From NCBI GenBank assembly GCA_029862935.1, contig JAOTWK010000117.1, forward strand, positions 1-9,086: DNA of 9,086 bases, given 5' to 3'. Below the pieces are notes generated by a model. The model saw only the letters and a list, made by a program, of their open reading frames with translations, was not told where the DNA came from and searched no databases. Origin of the DNA: Gemmatimonadota bacterium (GTDB lineage: Bacteria > Gemmatimonadota > Gemmatimonadetes > Gemmatimonadales > GWC2-71-9). A program made the translations under genes and the position numbers. Below, piece by piece: positions 1 to 7,366 of the stretch (position 1 is its first letter; each line of letters starts with the position of its first letter).

Positions 1-2399
1 ACGCGGGTGTCGAGGAACTTCGCGGTGGCGCCGGTGATCGTGAGCGTCGCCCCTGGGCCCACCCGCGTCGTGCCCGCCCCGCTCAGTGTCCCGCCGCTCC
101 AGGTCATGGTGCCCAGGACGTCCACGGTGCCGGCACCGGTGACCTCGCCTCCACTCAGATCCACGGCGACGGTGGAACCGAAGGTGGCTGCGCTGTCGAC
201 GGTGAGCGTATTACCTGGTTGAGCGAAGACCTGTGATCCGACGACGCCACCCATCTCCAGTGCCCTTACGGTTGCCGGTACATCGAGCGTCACCGTGTAG
301 TTGCCATCTTGCTGGATGTACACCGTGTCGCTCGGGCCCGGAGGTGCCCCGGTGCTCCATTTAGTGCCGTCGCTCCAGTTGCCGTCAACCGGGCTGACCC
401 AGAACACGCCACCGGTCATGGTCGTGATACCGAACCCGAGGCTGGTGTCGGGCAGGAGCGGTGCAGCGGTGGCTTCGAGTGTGTACCCGACGCCCGGCTG
501 ATCGATGCTGAGTCCGGAAAACGTCGCCAGGCCGCTCGTGGCGGCCACGGTGGTGGTCCCCGACAGGGTACCGTTCCCCGGGTTGTTGGCGATGGCCACC
601 GAGACTGATGCGGTTGTCGATGGGACCACGTTGCCGAATCCGTCAACGACAGCGACCACGAAGTCGGGGATTGCCGCACCGGCCTGGGTGCCGGTAGGCT
701 GACTCTGGAACGCAACCGCGGCCTCCGACGCCGGAGCGGCCGTCCCGCTGAGCGTCAGCGGGGAGCCTGCAAGTCCACCGCTGGTGGCTGTCGCTGCTTG
801 CGCTCCCGCAACCGGTCCCAGGGTCCACACCGTCTGGGCGAGGCCGGAGCTGGTGGTGGTGGCGGACGCGGGGGCGAGTGAGCCACCGTCGGCGGTGGCG
901 AAGGCGACTGCGGTCCCGCTCACCGGATTGCCGAACAGGTCCGTGGTGCGGACCACCAGAGGCTGGGCCAACGCGGCGCCGACAGTTCCGGCCTGTGCAT
1001 CCCCGCTCACCAGCTCCAAGACGGCGGCCGGACCGGGCACACCGGTGGCAATGAAGGTCACGCTCGGCGCGGCGGGACTCGGCAGGGCACTCGAGTCGGC
1101 GGAGGATGGCGCCGCGCCGATCAGCGCTGCCACAACTTCGTTCTCCCCGGCCAGACTTCCCAGCGTCCAGGCGGTTGCGGCGAGGCCGTTGGCATCCGTA
1201 ACGTTGACTTGCGGACTCACGGTGCCGTCGTTCAGCGTGACCGTCCACTGCACGCTCGCATTGGCGGCCGGATTCCCGTCGATATCCGTCGCCAACACCA
1301 CGAGGGGGTTGGGGAGGACGGACGCCACCGGGCCAGTCTCGTCGTCCCCGCTCACGATGGCCAGATCGGTTGCGGGCGTCGGTGCCGCGGTCGCCGTGAC
1401 CGTGCCCTGTACGCTCGGAAACTCCACAACGGTTGCCGACGTCGCCTGCGGTCCGGCGGCGAGGCCCAGCGTCCACTCGAACGCCACGCGACCCGTGGCA
1501 TCCACCTCGAGCGAGTCTGGCGAGACGGTGCCATCCGATGCGAGGAGCCGGACGCTCACTCCAGTAACCGGCAGCCCATCCGCCGCACGAACCTCGAGCA
1601 CGACGGAATCGGCCAAAACAGTGCCGATCGTCGCCGTCTGCCCACCGCCGCTCACCGCCACGATTTGGGTCGGTAGCGGCTGCACGGCCACGTTCGTGGT
1701 GTCGGCTGGACCCGTGAGCAACGTGGCGGTGATCCTGGCTGCGCCGCGTTGTGCACCGGCGATCACCGTGCCCGTTGCCGGGTTGGGGACGGTGGCCCTT
1801 TGAAGGTCGAGCGAGGCCCATTGGATGGGGGTGTTGGGGATGGTCACCCCCGAGCCGTCGTACGCCTCGCCGACGAGCAGAACCGAACTGCCGCTGAAGA
1901 GCTGTTGGCTCTGGGTGACAATGCGAACGCCAGTTGCGTTGGATCCGACCCCCACGTATTGGAACGTCACCTCGGTCGGGACGACGTTGCTCGGCTTGGT
2001 CGTAGCCAAGACGGTGACCGGTCCGCCCGAGAAGACTGTGGCGCCGGTGGGATCGAGGAGCCGGATCGTGAGGAGGAACTCCTCCGTTGCCGTCGTCAAC
2101 GTGACGGTGAGTGTCAGATCGACCGAGGTAGCGGTCGGCGAGATCGCGATGAGCGTGTCGACGGCGAACGTGGTGGAACCAGGGCGCTGGAGCGTGATGC
2201 GCGCCGCCGCAATGGGCACGATGCCGGTGTAGGCGGCGTCGAAGGCCGGCGTGACGGACACGTGACCGGTGAGTGGCACGCCTGGGCCGGCGGCATCGTC
2301 GCCACAACTTGCGGCGAAAATCGTCGCAAGAATGGCCACGGCAGCGGTGGAGCGACCTAGCTGCCGGTGACGACGCAGACTCCCAGGCGCGGTCGGCAG
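1..2399 (-). CDS. Ig-like repeat surface lipoprotein, partial (C-terminus beyond left edge)
   Basis: The frame is open from the left edge for 799 codons with no stop; the C-terminus lies outside the window. The N-terminus is a lipoprotein signal: basic n-region (RRHRQLGR), hydrophobic VAILATIFA, then lipobox AAS-C with Cys32, so it is probably lipid-anchored and exported. After a short GDDAAGP linker there is a beta-rich region, then a Big_2-like module at about residues 160-243. Three regular Ig/Big_1-like repeats follow, each with a VSG motif (Ser250, Ser350, Ser465) and a WTLG motif 59-61 residues later (Trp309, Trp411, Trp525). A different Ig-like module covers about 563-662. From about 666 the sequence changes to W..GNWSDGTKW.TG..PG.SDTVYI, as seen ahead of right-handed beta-helices in large surface proteins. 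The role is probably adhesion or surface display; the ligand is unknown. The start is chosen at CTG because GAGGGA lies 9 bases upstream and it gives a normal 32-residue signal. GTG at 2465 is the conventional alternative but has no clear ribosome site and gives an overlong n-region. Confidence 0.85.
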   Translation of the reverse strand, partial: MPTAPGSLRRHRQLGRSTAAVAILATIFAASCGDDAAGPGVPLTGHVSVTPAFDAAYTGIVPIAAARITLQRPGSTTFAVDTLIAISPTATSVDLTLTVTLTTATEEFLLTIRLLDPTGATVFSGGPVTVLATTKPSNVVPTEVTFQYVGVGSNATGVRIVTQSQQLFSGSSVLLVGEAYDGSGVTIPNTPIQWASLDLQRATVPNPATGTVIAGAQRGAARITATLLTGPADTTNVAVQPLPTQIVAVSGGGQTATIGTVLADSVVLEVRAADGLPVTGVSVRLLASDGTVSPDSLEVDATGRVAFEWTLGLAAGPQATSATVVEFPSVQGTVTATAAPTPATDLAIVSGDDETGPVASVLPNPLVVLATDIDGNPAANASVQWTVTLNDGTVSPQVNVTDANGLAATAWTLGSLAGENEVVAALIGAAPSSADSSALPSPAAPSVTFIATGVPGPAAVLELVSGDAQAGTVGAALAQPLVVRTTDLFGNPVSGTAVAFATADGGSLAPASATTTSSGLAQTVWTLGPVAGAQAATATSGGLAGSPLTLSGTAAPASEAAVAFQSQPTGTQAGAAIPDFVVAVVDGFGNVVPSTTASVSVAIANNPGNGTLSGTTTVAATSGLATFSGLSIDQPGVGYTLEATAAPLLPDTSLGFGITTMTGGVFWVSPVDGNWSDGTKWSTGAPPGPSDTVYIQQDGNYTVTLDVPATVRALEMGGVVGSQVFAQPGNTLTVDSAATFGSTVAVDLSGGEVTGAGTVDVLGTMTWSGGTLSGAGTTRVGPGATLTITGATAKFLDTR

Positions 2400-2408
2400 G
2401 ATGACTAT

Positions 2409-2414
2409 TCCCTC
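2409..2414 (-). promoter_or_regulatory. Ribosome binding site supporting a CTG start of the lipoprotein
   Basis: Read on the minus strand the bases are GAGGGA, followed by 9 bases and then CTG at 2399-2397. No ATG occurs in this frame between the in-frame TAG near 2525 and the lipobox cysteine. The only conventional starts upstream of the signal peptide are TTG at 2468 and GTG at 2465, and neither has a purine-rich site at normal spacing. The site therefore favours a CTG start, but this is inference from one motif. Confidence 0.4.
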
Positions 2415-2465
2415 GTTGGTCTGGCTGGCAACGGTCAGGGAAGCAAAATGTGCGCCCCGATTCAC

Positions 2466-2592
2466 CAAGGGACAAGGGCAGCAACATCCCCAAAGGAGCG
2501 ATAAGCGGTGCTCGGTGTTGAGCTATTGCAACAGAATCGCTGGCGAAACGTGACGCTGGGGGGTGGCCACGGGCGGGTTTGATGGGACTCAA
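2466..2592. other. Intergenic gap between acyl-CoA dehydrogenase and lipoprotein genes
   Basis: This gap (193 bases if the lipoprotein starts at CTG 2399) separates two minus-strand genes. I see no convincing rho-independent terminator, no small gene with coding character and no strong promoter hexamers. It probably carries the lipoprotein promoter if the two genes are transcribed separately, which is likely given their unrelated functions. Confidence 0.4.
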
Positions 2593-4458
2593 TCAGTCGG
2601 GTTGTGGGATTCCGTCCTCCAGCCAGCGCATTTCGTTTGCCATCACGCGTTGTGCCGTCCGGTAGGTCATCTCGTCGTCGTTGTCGAACAGGCTGCGGAA
2701 CCTGGCGTCGATTTCGCGGCGCGCACGCCGACAGAAGGCGTCGGCCAATGCCGTGCTGGTCGCGCTCTGCGTCCGCTCCTCCGGGGACGTAGACACCCTC
2801 AGCATGTGTGCACGCGTGCATGCGGCGCTCATGGCGAACAGCTCCGTGCCGACGTCGACCAGTCGAAACAGCACAGCCTGGCGGTGTTCGAGTTTGGGCC
2901 CGAACCGCACGATGGCGTGAAACAGCGCCCGGGCTAGGCGGCGCGAAGTGCGGTTCACGAAACGAAGATGCCGAGCCAGGGGGCCGAACTCGGCGTAGCG
3001 GGGCCACCATCCCCAGCCAATCCACTTGGACGGGTACCACGCGGTGTAGTAGAAGCCAGCGCGGATGAAGGCGCCAAGCTTCGCGCCGACCGAGGCCTCC
3101 GGGTCAACGATCGCGCCGGCAATCTTCAAGTGGTTGTCGACGACCTCCCGCGCGATGAAGAGCCGCATGATCTCGCTCGAACCCTCGAATATCAAGTTGA
3201 TGCGGAAATCCCGCATCATTCGCTCGACCGGCTCGGGCACCTCCCCTCGCGCTTTGAGGCTCGATTCGGTCTCGTACCCGCGGCCACTTCGGATCTGCAT
3301 GGTGTCGTCGATGAGTTCCCACCCACGCTCGCTGTTCCACATCTTCGCGACGGCCGCTTCCAGCCGAATGTCGAATTTTCGCTGATCGGCCATCAGAGCC
3401 GACAGCTCGGCGACCGCGTCCATAGCGAACGTAACGGCGGCCATTGCGCCGAGCTTCTGTGCGATGGCGTCATGCTTGCCAATGGGGTGCCCCCATTGGA
3501 TCCGGCTCTGGCTGAACCGCCTGGCGATTCCGAGGCACGCCTTCGCGGTCGCAGCCGACGTTGCCGGAATCGTGAGTCGACCGGTATTCAAGGTGATCAG
3601 AGCCAGTTTGAGTCCGCGTCCTTCAGCCCACAGGACGTTGTCCTTTGGCACGCGCACGTCCGTGAAGCGAAGATGCGCGTTTTCGATGCCGTGCAGCCCC
3701 ATGAAGTGACACCGGTGTGCCACTTCCACCCCGGGCCACGATGACTCCACGATAAAGGCCGTGATGCCCTTGTTCGGTACGGTCGCCATGACCACCATGA
3801 TGTCGGCGATCGTACCGTTCGTGCACCACAGCTTTTCGCCGTTGAGGACGTATCCGCTCCCGTCCTCCGTCGGAACGGCGGTCGTCGTCATGCGCGCCGG
3901 GTCGCTCCCCACGTCGGGCTCGGTCAGCGCGAATGCGCTGATCGCTCCACCCGCCAACCGGGGGAGGTACTTCTTCTGTTGTTCCGGCGTGCCGAACAGC
4001 TTGAGCGGTTGGGGAACACCGATTGACTGGTGGGCGGAGAGCAGCACACCGACCGAGCTCTCGTAGCTCGTGGCGAGCGCGATGGCTCGGCCGTACACCG
4101 CCTGTGAGAATCCCAGGCCCCCATACTCCTGCGGAATCTTGATCCCCAGACATCCCAGTTCGATCAGCCCCGTGACGACGTGCTCGGGAATCTTGTAGTC
4201 CCGGTCGATCGCCTCCGCGTCCACATTGGCTCGGAGAAACGCCTCAAACTTTTCGAGCCACGGCGCGGCCCGTGCCAGTTCGTCTGCGGGAATCCGCGGG
4301 AATGGATGGATCAACTCCAGATGCAGCCGGCCGTTGAACAGCTCCTTCACGAAGCTCGGCGCCGTCCACTCGGTTTCCCGAGCGGCCTCGGCTACCCGAC
4401 GCGCCTCCCGTTCGCTCACGCCGCGCGGGGTGGGTGCCGCGCTGGATGCGTCCATCAC
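2593..4458 (-). CDS. Acyl-CoA dehydrogenase, VLCAD/ACAD9-like long form
   Basis: A flavoprotein that oxidises acyl-CoA to trans-2-enoyl-CoA in fatty-acid beta-oxidation and passes electrons to an electron-transfer flavoprotein. The 621 residues follow the long VLCAD/ACAD9 form rather than the ~380-residue short form. The family N-terminal phrase SFVKELFNGR is at 35-44. The N-terminal helical domain includes GIKIPQEYGGLG (105-116). The FAD/substrate signature ALTEPDVGSD is at 177-186. The C-terminal helical domain carries FEGSSEIMRLF with the expected catalytic base Glu425. The second classic signature near QIRSGRGY (388-395) has Ser where Gly is usual. Residues 440-621 form the extra C-terminal domain, which in VLCAD serves dimer and membrane contact; here it holds a dense Trp/Tyr patch (469-491). 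The start is GTG at 4458, with GGAG 8 bases upstream; the adjacent ATG at 4455 is equally possible. It is divergent from the peptidase gene, and no other beta-oxidation gene is visible. Chain-length preference cannot be read from the sequence. Confidence 0.95.
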   Translation of the reverse strand: MMDASSAAPTPRGVSEREARRVAEAARETEWTAPSFVKELFNGRLHLELIHPFPRIPADELARAAPWLEKFEAFLRANVDAEAIDRDYKIPEHVVTGLIELGCLGIKIPQEYGGLGFSQAVYGRAIALATSYESSVGVLLSAHQSIGVPQPLKLFGTPEQQKKYLPRLAGGAISAFALTEPDVGSDPARMTTTAVPTEDGSGYVLNGEKLWCTNGTIADIMVVMATVPNKGITAFIVESSWPGVEVAHRCHFMGLHGIENAHLRFTDVRVPKDNVLWAEGRGLKLALITLNTGRLTIPATSAATAKACLGIARRFSQSRIQWGHPIGKHDAIAQKLGAMAAVTFAMDAVAELSALMADQRKFDIRLEAAVAKMWNSERGWELIDDTMQIRSGRGYETESSLKARGEVPEPVERMMRDFRINLIFEGSSEIMRLFIAREVVDNHLKIAGAIVDPEASVGAKLGAFIRAGFYYTAWYPSKWIGWGWWPRYAEFGPLARHLRFVNRTSRRLARALFHAIVRFGPKLEHRQAVLFRLVDVGTELFAMSAACTRAHMLRVSTSPEERTQSATSTALADAFCRRARREIDARFRSLFDNDDEMTYRTAQRVMANEMRWLEDGIPQPD

Positions 4459-4623
4459 GATGACCGCTCCGTTCGCCGGTGAGACCTTCGGACGCCCGTG
4501 TGATTTTCCGTCCTCGATTCATCCAATATACCGCGACCCGAATTGGCTGGTGGGGCAGGGCGGTTGCGCGTGCGCAGCTGACGGGACAACATTCGGCGGC
4601 GTCATTTACAGGACTCTCCTGCC
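4459..4623. promoter_or_regulatory. Divergent promoter region between acyl-CoA dehydrogenase and S9 peptidase
   Basis: These 165 bases lie between two divergently transcribed starts and must hold both promoters unless one lies inside a gene. The AT-richest stretch is AATATA at 4525-4530, which reads TATATT on the minus strand, a reasonable -10 hexamer about 67 bases before the dehydrogenase start. No good -35 hexamer is visible 16-18 bases from it. A small dyad, TGCGC-GT-GCGCA at 4565-4576, lies about 47 bases before the peptidase start and could be an operator. AGGA at 4610-4613 is the likely ribosome site of the peptidase. GGAG on the minus strand at 4470-4467 serves the dehydrogenase. The promoter assignments are weak. 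Confidence 0.4.
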
Positions 4624-6672
4624 ATGCTTCGCATCGTGCTTGCGGCGACGCTCGCCGCCATATCGCTGGCTGGACCCGCGACGGCCCAAACCGATCGCGG
4701 GCCTCTGAGCATCGAGACGTTCCTCGCGTTGGAGCGGGTTGCCGATCCACAGGTATCGCCCGACGGCAAGTGGGTGGTGTATACGGTGATGGCACCCGAT
4801 CTCGCTGCCAACACGCGGCTGAGCGATGTGTGGCTCGTGCCGACCGACAGCGGCGCCGCCAGGAGGATCTCGGATCGACGGGCGGGCGGACGGGCGGCCC
4901 GTTGGTCGCCAGACGGAACCCGGATCGCCTACGTCACGTCCCGCGGCGACAGGTCCCAGATCCGGATCTACGACACCCGCACACGGCGCTTTCGAACGGT
5001 CACCTCGCTGAGCACGGGGGCGGATGGGGTCATTTGGTCACCGACCGGAACGCACCTGGCGTTTGTGTCGGAGGTGGTGCCGGAATGTTCGGACGATGCC
5101 TGCAATCAACGCGTCTTGGCAGAGCGGGACGCACGACCCACGCAGGCCCGCATCTACGATGAGCTGCTGTACCGCCACTGGAACACGTGGGAGGATGGGC
5201 TCCGCAGTCATCTGTTTGTTGTCCCGGTGGCTGGCGGGATGCCGGTCGATGTGACTGTGGGCTTGGACCACGACATCCCGGTGCCGCCGTTCGGCGGATC
5301 GAGCGACTATGCGTTCATGCCCGACGGACGCTCGCTCGTATACACGACCAAGGTGGGCACCGATCAGGCGTGGCACACCAACAGCGATATCTACCGTGTA
5401 GCAGTCGAGGGTGGAGAGGCGACCAACCTCACGAGAGGGCTGTTGGGAGCGGAGCGACATCCGCTCCCTTCACCAGATGGCTCCCTCGTCGCGTTCCTTT
5501 CGCAGGAGCGTGCGGGATTCGAATCGGATCGGTGGCGACTGATGGTGCTCGACCTCTCGTCGCTTCGTGTTCGAGAGGTGCCACGACAGTTCGATCGGTC
5601 AGTCGACGGGTTCACATGGCTCCCCAATGGTCGCGAGTTCATTCTCACAGCCGACGACCGTCAGCGCGGCGCAGTGTTCCGAGCTGGACTGGACGGCACG
5701 GTGCAGCGGCTGCTCGCCTGGGGCAACACGGCGCAACTCGCACTGGCCAGCGACGGCAATACGGTCGCGTTCGTGAACGATGCCATGCACCGGCCCGGTG
5801 AGGTCTATGCGTGGAAGTTGGGCGGCAGCGGCGACCCAAGGCCGCTGACGATGGTCAACGCCGAACGATTGCGTAACGTGCTCATGCACCCCGCGGAGGA
5901 CATCAGCTGGGTCGGGGCCGATGGCTACACGGTTCACGGCTTGCTCGTGAGGCCGCCGCAGTTCCGGCGGGGTAACCGATATCCGCTGCTCGTGCTCATT
6001 CACGGCGGTCCGCAAGGCGCGTGGCTCGACAATTTTCATTCTCGATGGAACGCGCAGTTGTTTGCGGCTCCCGGGTATGTCACGGTGCTGCTCAACCCGC
6101 GCGGATCCACGGGATTCGGGCAGCGCTTCACGGACCAGATTTCCAGGGACTGGGGCGGAAAGGTCTTCATCGACATCATGGCTGGTGTCGAGCACGCCGC
6201 TCGGCTGCCGTACGTCGACTCTACCCGGATCGCCGCCGTCGGTGGGTCCTACGGCGGCTACATGGTGAACTGGATCAACGGCAACTCGAACCGGTTCGAC
6301 GCGCTCATTTCACACGCAGGCATCTTCAATCTCGAAGCCTTCTACGGAGGAACCGAGGAGCTGTGGTTCCCGGAATGGGAGTTCGGCGGCCCTCCGTGGG
6401 TCGAGCGGACCTACTATGAGCAGTGGTCGCCCCACCGATTTGCCCGCAACTTCGCCACGCCGACACTGGTAATCCACGGCGCGCTGGACTTCCGGGTGCC
6501 GGACACGCAGGGCCTGCAGATGTTCACCGCGCTTCGGCGCCGCGGGGTGCCGGCGCGACTGCTCTACTTCCCGGACGAAGGTCACTGGATCGGGAAGCCG
6601 GAGAACCAGCGGCTCTGGTGGACGGAGGTGCAGGCATGGCTCGCGCGGTACTTGAGCGGGTCGATCCCCTGA
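4624..6672 (+). CDS. Secreted S9 family (prolyl oligopeptidase / DPP5-like) serine peptidase
   Basis: An exported serine peptidase of family S9, closest in layout to S9C acyl-aminoacyl peptidases and dipeptidyl-peptidase 5, which release dipeptides or N-blocked residues from short peptides. The 682 residues are a normal length. Residues 1-22 are a signal peptide with AxA-type cleavage after GPATA or the next residue, so it acts in the periplasm or outside the cell. Residues ~25-425 form a beta-propeller with PD40-type blades (VSPDGKWVVY 44-53, WSPDGTRIAY 94-103, SPDGSLVAFL 283-292). The alpha/beta-hydrolase domain follows from about 430: HGGPQGAW (460-467), nucleophile elbow GGSYGGY with Ser542, Asp622 in HGALDFRVP and His654 in DEGHW. 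The triad is complete, so an active enzyme is expected. Cys155 and Cys160 in the propeller are close enough for a disulfide. The start ATG has AGGA 10 bases upstream and begins exactly at the signal peptide. It is first of three same-strand genes. The substrate is not known from the sequence. Confidence 0.95.
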   Translation: MLRIVLAATLAAISLAGPATAQTDRGPLSIETFLALERVADPQVSPDGKWVVYTVMAPDLAANTRLSDVWLVPTDSGAARRISDRRAGGRAARWSPDGTRIAYVTSRGDRSQIRIYDTRTRRFRTVTSLSTGADGVIWSPTGTHLAFVSEVVPECSDDACNQRVLAERDARPTQARIYDELLYRHWNTWEDGLRSHLFVVPVAGGMPVDVTVGLDHDIPVPPFGGSSDYAFMPDGRSLVYTTKVGTDQAWHTNSDIYRVAVEGGEATNLTRGLLGAERHPLPSPDGSLVAFLSQERAGFESDRWRLMVLDLSSLRVREVPRQFDRSVDGFTWLPNGREFILTADDRQRGAVFRAGLDGTVQRLLAWGNTAQLALASDGNTVAFVNDAMHRPGEVYAWKLGGSGDPRPLTMVNAERLRNVLMHPAEDISWVGADGYTVHGLLVRPPQFRRGNRYPLLVLIHGGPQGAWLDNFHSRWNAQLFAAPGYVTVLLNPRGSTGFGQRFTDQISRDWGGKVFIDIMAGVEHAARLPYVDSTRIAAVGGSYGGYMVNWINGNSNRFDALISHAGIFNLEAFYGGTEELWFPEWEFGGPPWVERTYYEQWSPHRFARNFATPTLVIHGALDFRVPDTQGLQMFTALRRRGVPARLLYFPDEGHWIGKPENQRLWWTEVQAWLARYLSGSIP

Positions 6673-6710
6673 GCCGTTCTGGCTCTCCGCCCACCGCCGG
6701 GTTCGACCCG

Positions 6711-6724
6711 GACCGCGCGCGGTC
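6711..6724. repeat. 14-base perfect palindrome before the phosphoribosyltransferase-like gene
   Basis: GACCGCGCGCGGTC equals its own reverse complement. It lies in the 55-base gap after the peptidase stop and ends 3 bases before the next GTG start. A second hairpin, CCGGG-TTCGA-CCCGG (6697-6711), abuts it. Neither is followed by a T-run, so a rho-independent terminator is unlikely. It could be an operator, an RNA structure affecting initiation or chance in GC-rich DNA. Confidence 0.3.
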
Positions 6725-6727
6725 GAC

Positions 6728-7366
6728 GTGATCGATCCGTTGTATCGGTCGCGTTCCGGCGCCGGAGCGGATCTCGGCAGGCAAGTGTACAAGCGGGTGC
6801 GCCCGCCTGTCGTGATGGTGGGTGTCACCCCGACCGGTGTCGAGATTGCTGCGAGCGCCGCGAAGGCGCTCGAGGTGCCTTTCGACGTCATTGTGGCCGC
6901 ACACGTCCGCATGGAAGGACTGGGGATTCTGGGGGCCGTGGCCGAGGACGCCAACGCGGTGTTGGATCCGGCGTTCCAGCCCAGGTTCGGCGTTGTGGAG
7001 TCGCTGAATGAGGCGATCGAGCGTGCCAGGCGAGTCATCAAGACCGACCGGGTTCTGTTTCGGGGGCAGCGGCCGCTGCGGTCAGTTGCTGATATGGACG
7101 TTGTAGTCATCGACGGCCATCTCACGTTACCCTGGAAGGTGCTGGCGGCGACCGAAGCGATCCTCGAGGCCCACCCGAGGTGCGTGGTCGTTGCCGCGCC
7201 CGTCAGTACTCAATTGGTGCAGGAGCGTTTGCGTGTTCGACGTCTCGAATTCGTGTGTCCCACCGTGCTTCCAGACCCGGCCGGCCATCCCCGTCCGTTC
7301 GGCGATCCCCAAGACCCCAGCGCCGAGCGCCTTCGGAGCATCATCATCGCCCGTGAAGCGGCGTAG
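6728..7366 (+). CDS. Phosphoribosyltransferase-fold protein with degenerate PRPP loop
   Basis: A 212-residue soluble protein with no signal peptide or membrane segment. Its order of elements matches the predicted phosphoribosyltransferases of the COG1926 type: an N-terminal YRSRSGAGADLGRQV (6-20, where relatives have FRDR..AGR.LA), a strand plus loop VVMVGVTPTGVEIA (28-41, where relatives have ALPRGGVPVA), LEVPFDVIVAAHVR (48-61, relatives LG.PLDVLVVRK), and GAVAEDANAVLD (69-80). The PRPP-binding strand-loop is VVVIDGHLTLPWK (125-137), where active members have VDDGIATGAT: one of the two acidic residues and the TG turn are gone. Type I PRTases use these residues to bind ribose-5-phosphate and metal, so catalysis is doubtful. 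The GTG start is supported because the conserved N-terminal element begins right after it; I see no strong ribosome site. It follows the peptidase gene by 55 bases and its 3' end overlaps the next gene. Function is unknown. The family match was made by eye and is moderately sure. Confidence 0.75.
   Translation: MIDPLYRSRSGAGADLGRQVYKRVRPPVVMVGVTPTGVEIAASAAKALEVPFDVIVAAHVRMEGLGILGAVAEDANAVLDPAFQPRFGVVESLNEAIERARRVIKTDRVLFRGQRPLRSVADMDVVVIDGHLTLPWKVLAATEAILEAHPRCVVVAAPVSTQLVQERLRVRRLEFVCPTVLPDPAGHPRPFGDPQDPSAERLRSIIIAREAA

Noticed and set aside
784..1803. A 339-codon open frame on the plus strand, rich in Ala, Thr, Val and Pro
   Set aside because: It is the antisense shadow of the Ig repeats; its low-complexity composition mirrors the repeat protein. 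There is no ribosome site or recognisable domain.
643..2592. A 649-codon open frame on the minus strand overlapping the lipoprotein gene
   Set aside because: Its translation is dominated by Arg, Gly and His with no domain pattern, as expected of an out-of-frame reading of GC-rich DNA. The overlapping minus-strand frame gives a signal peptide and clear Ig modules.
2968..3744. A 258-codon plus-strand open frame inside the acyl-CoA dehydrogenase gene
   Set aside because: The opposite strand encodes conserved dehydrogenase motifs across the whole region; this frame shows no family pattern.
5599..6195. A 198-codon minus-strand open frame inside the S9 peptidase gene
   Set aside because: The plus strand encodes the propeller and the start of the hydrolase domain here. 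The reverse frame is a codon-bias shadow.
6697..6711. T-arm-like CCGGG-TTCGA-CCCGG, considered as part of a tRNA
   Set aside because: The loop is 5 rather than 7 bases, and no acceptor, anticodon or D-arm partners are found in the flanking sequence.
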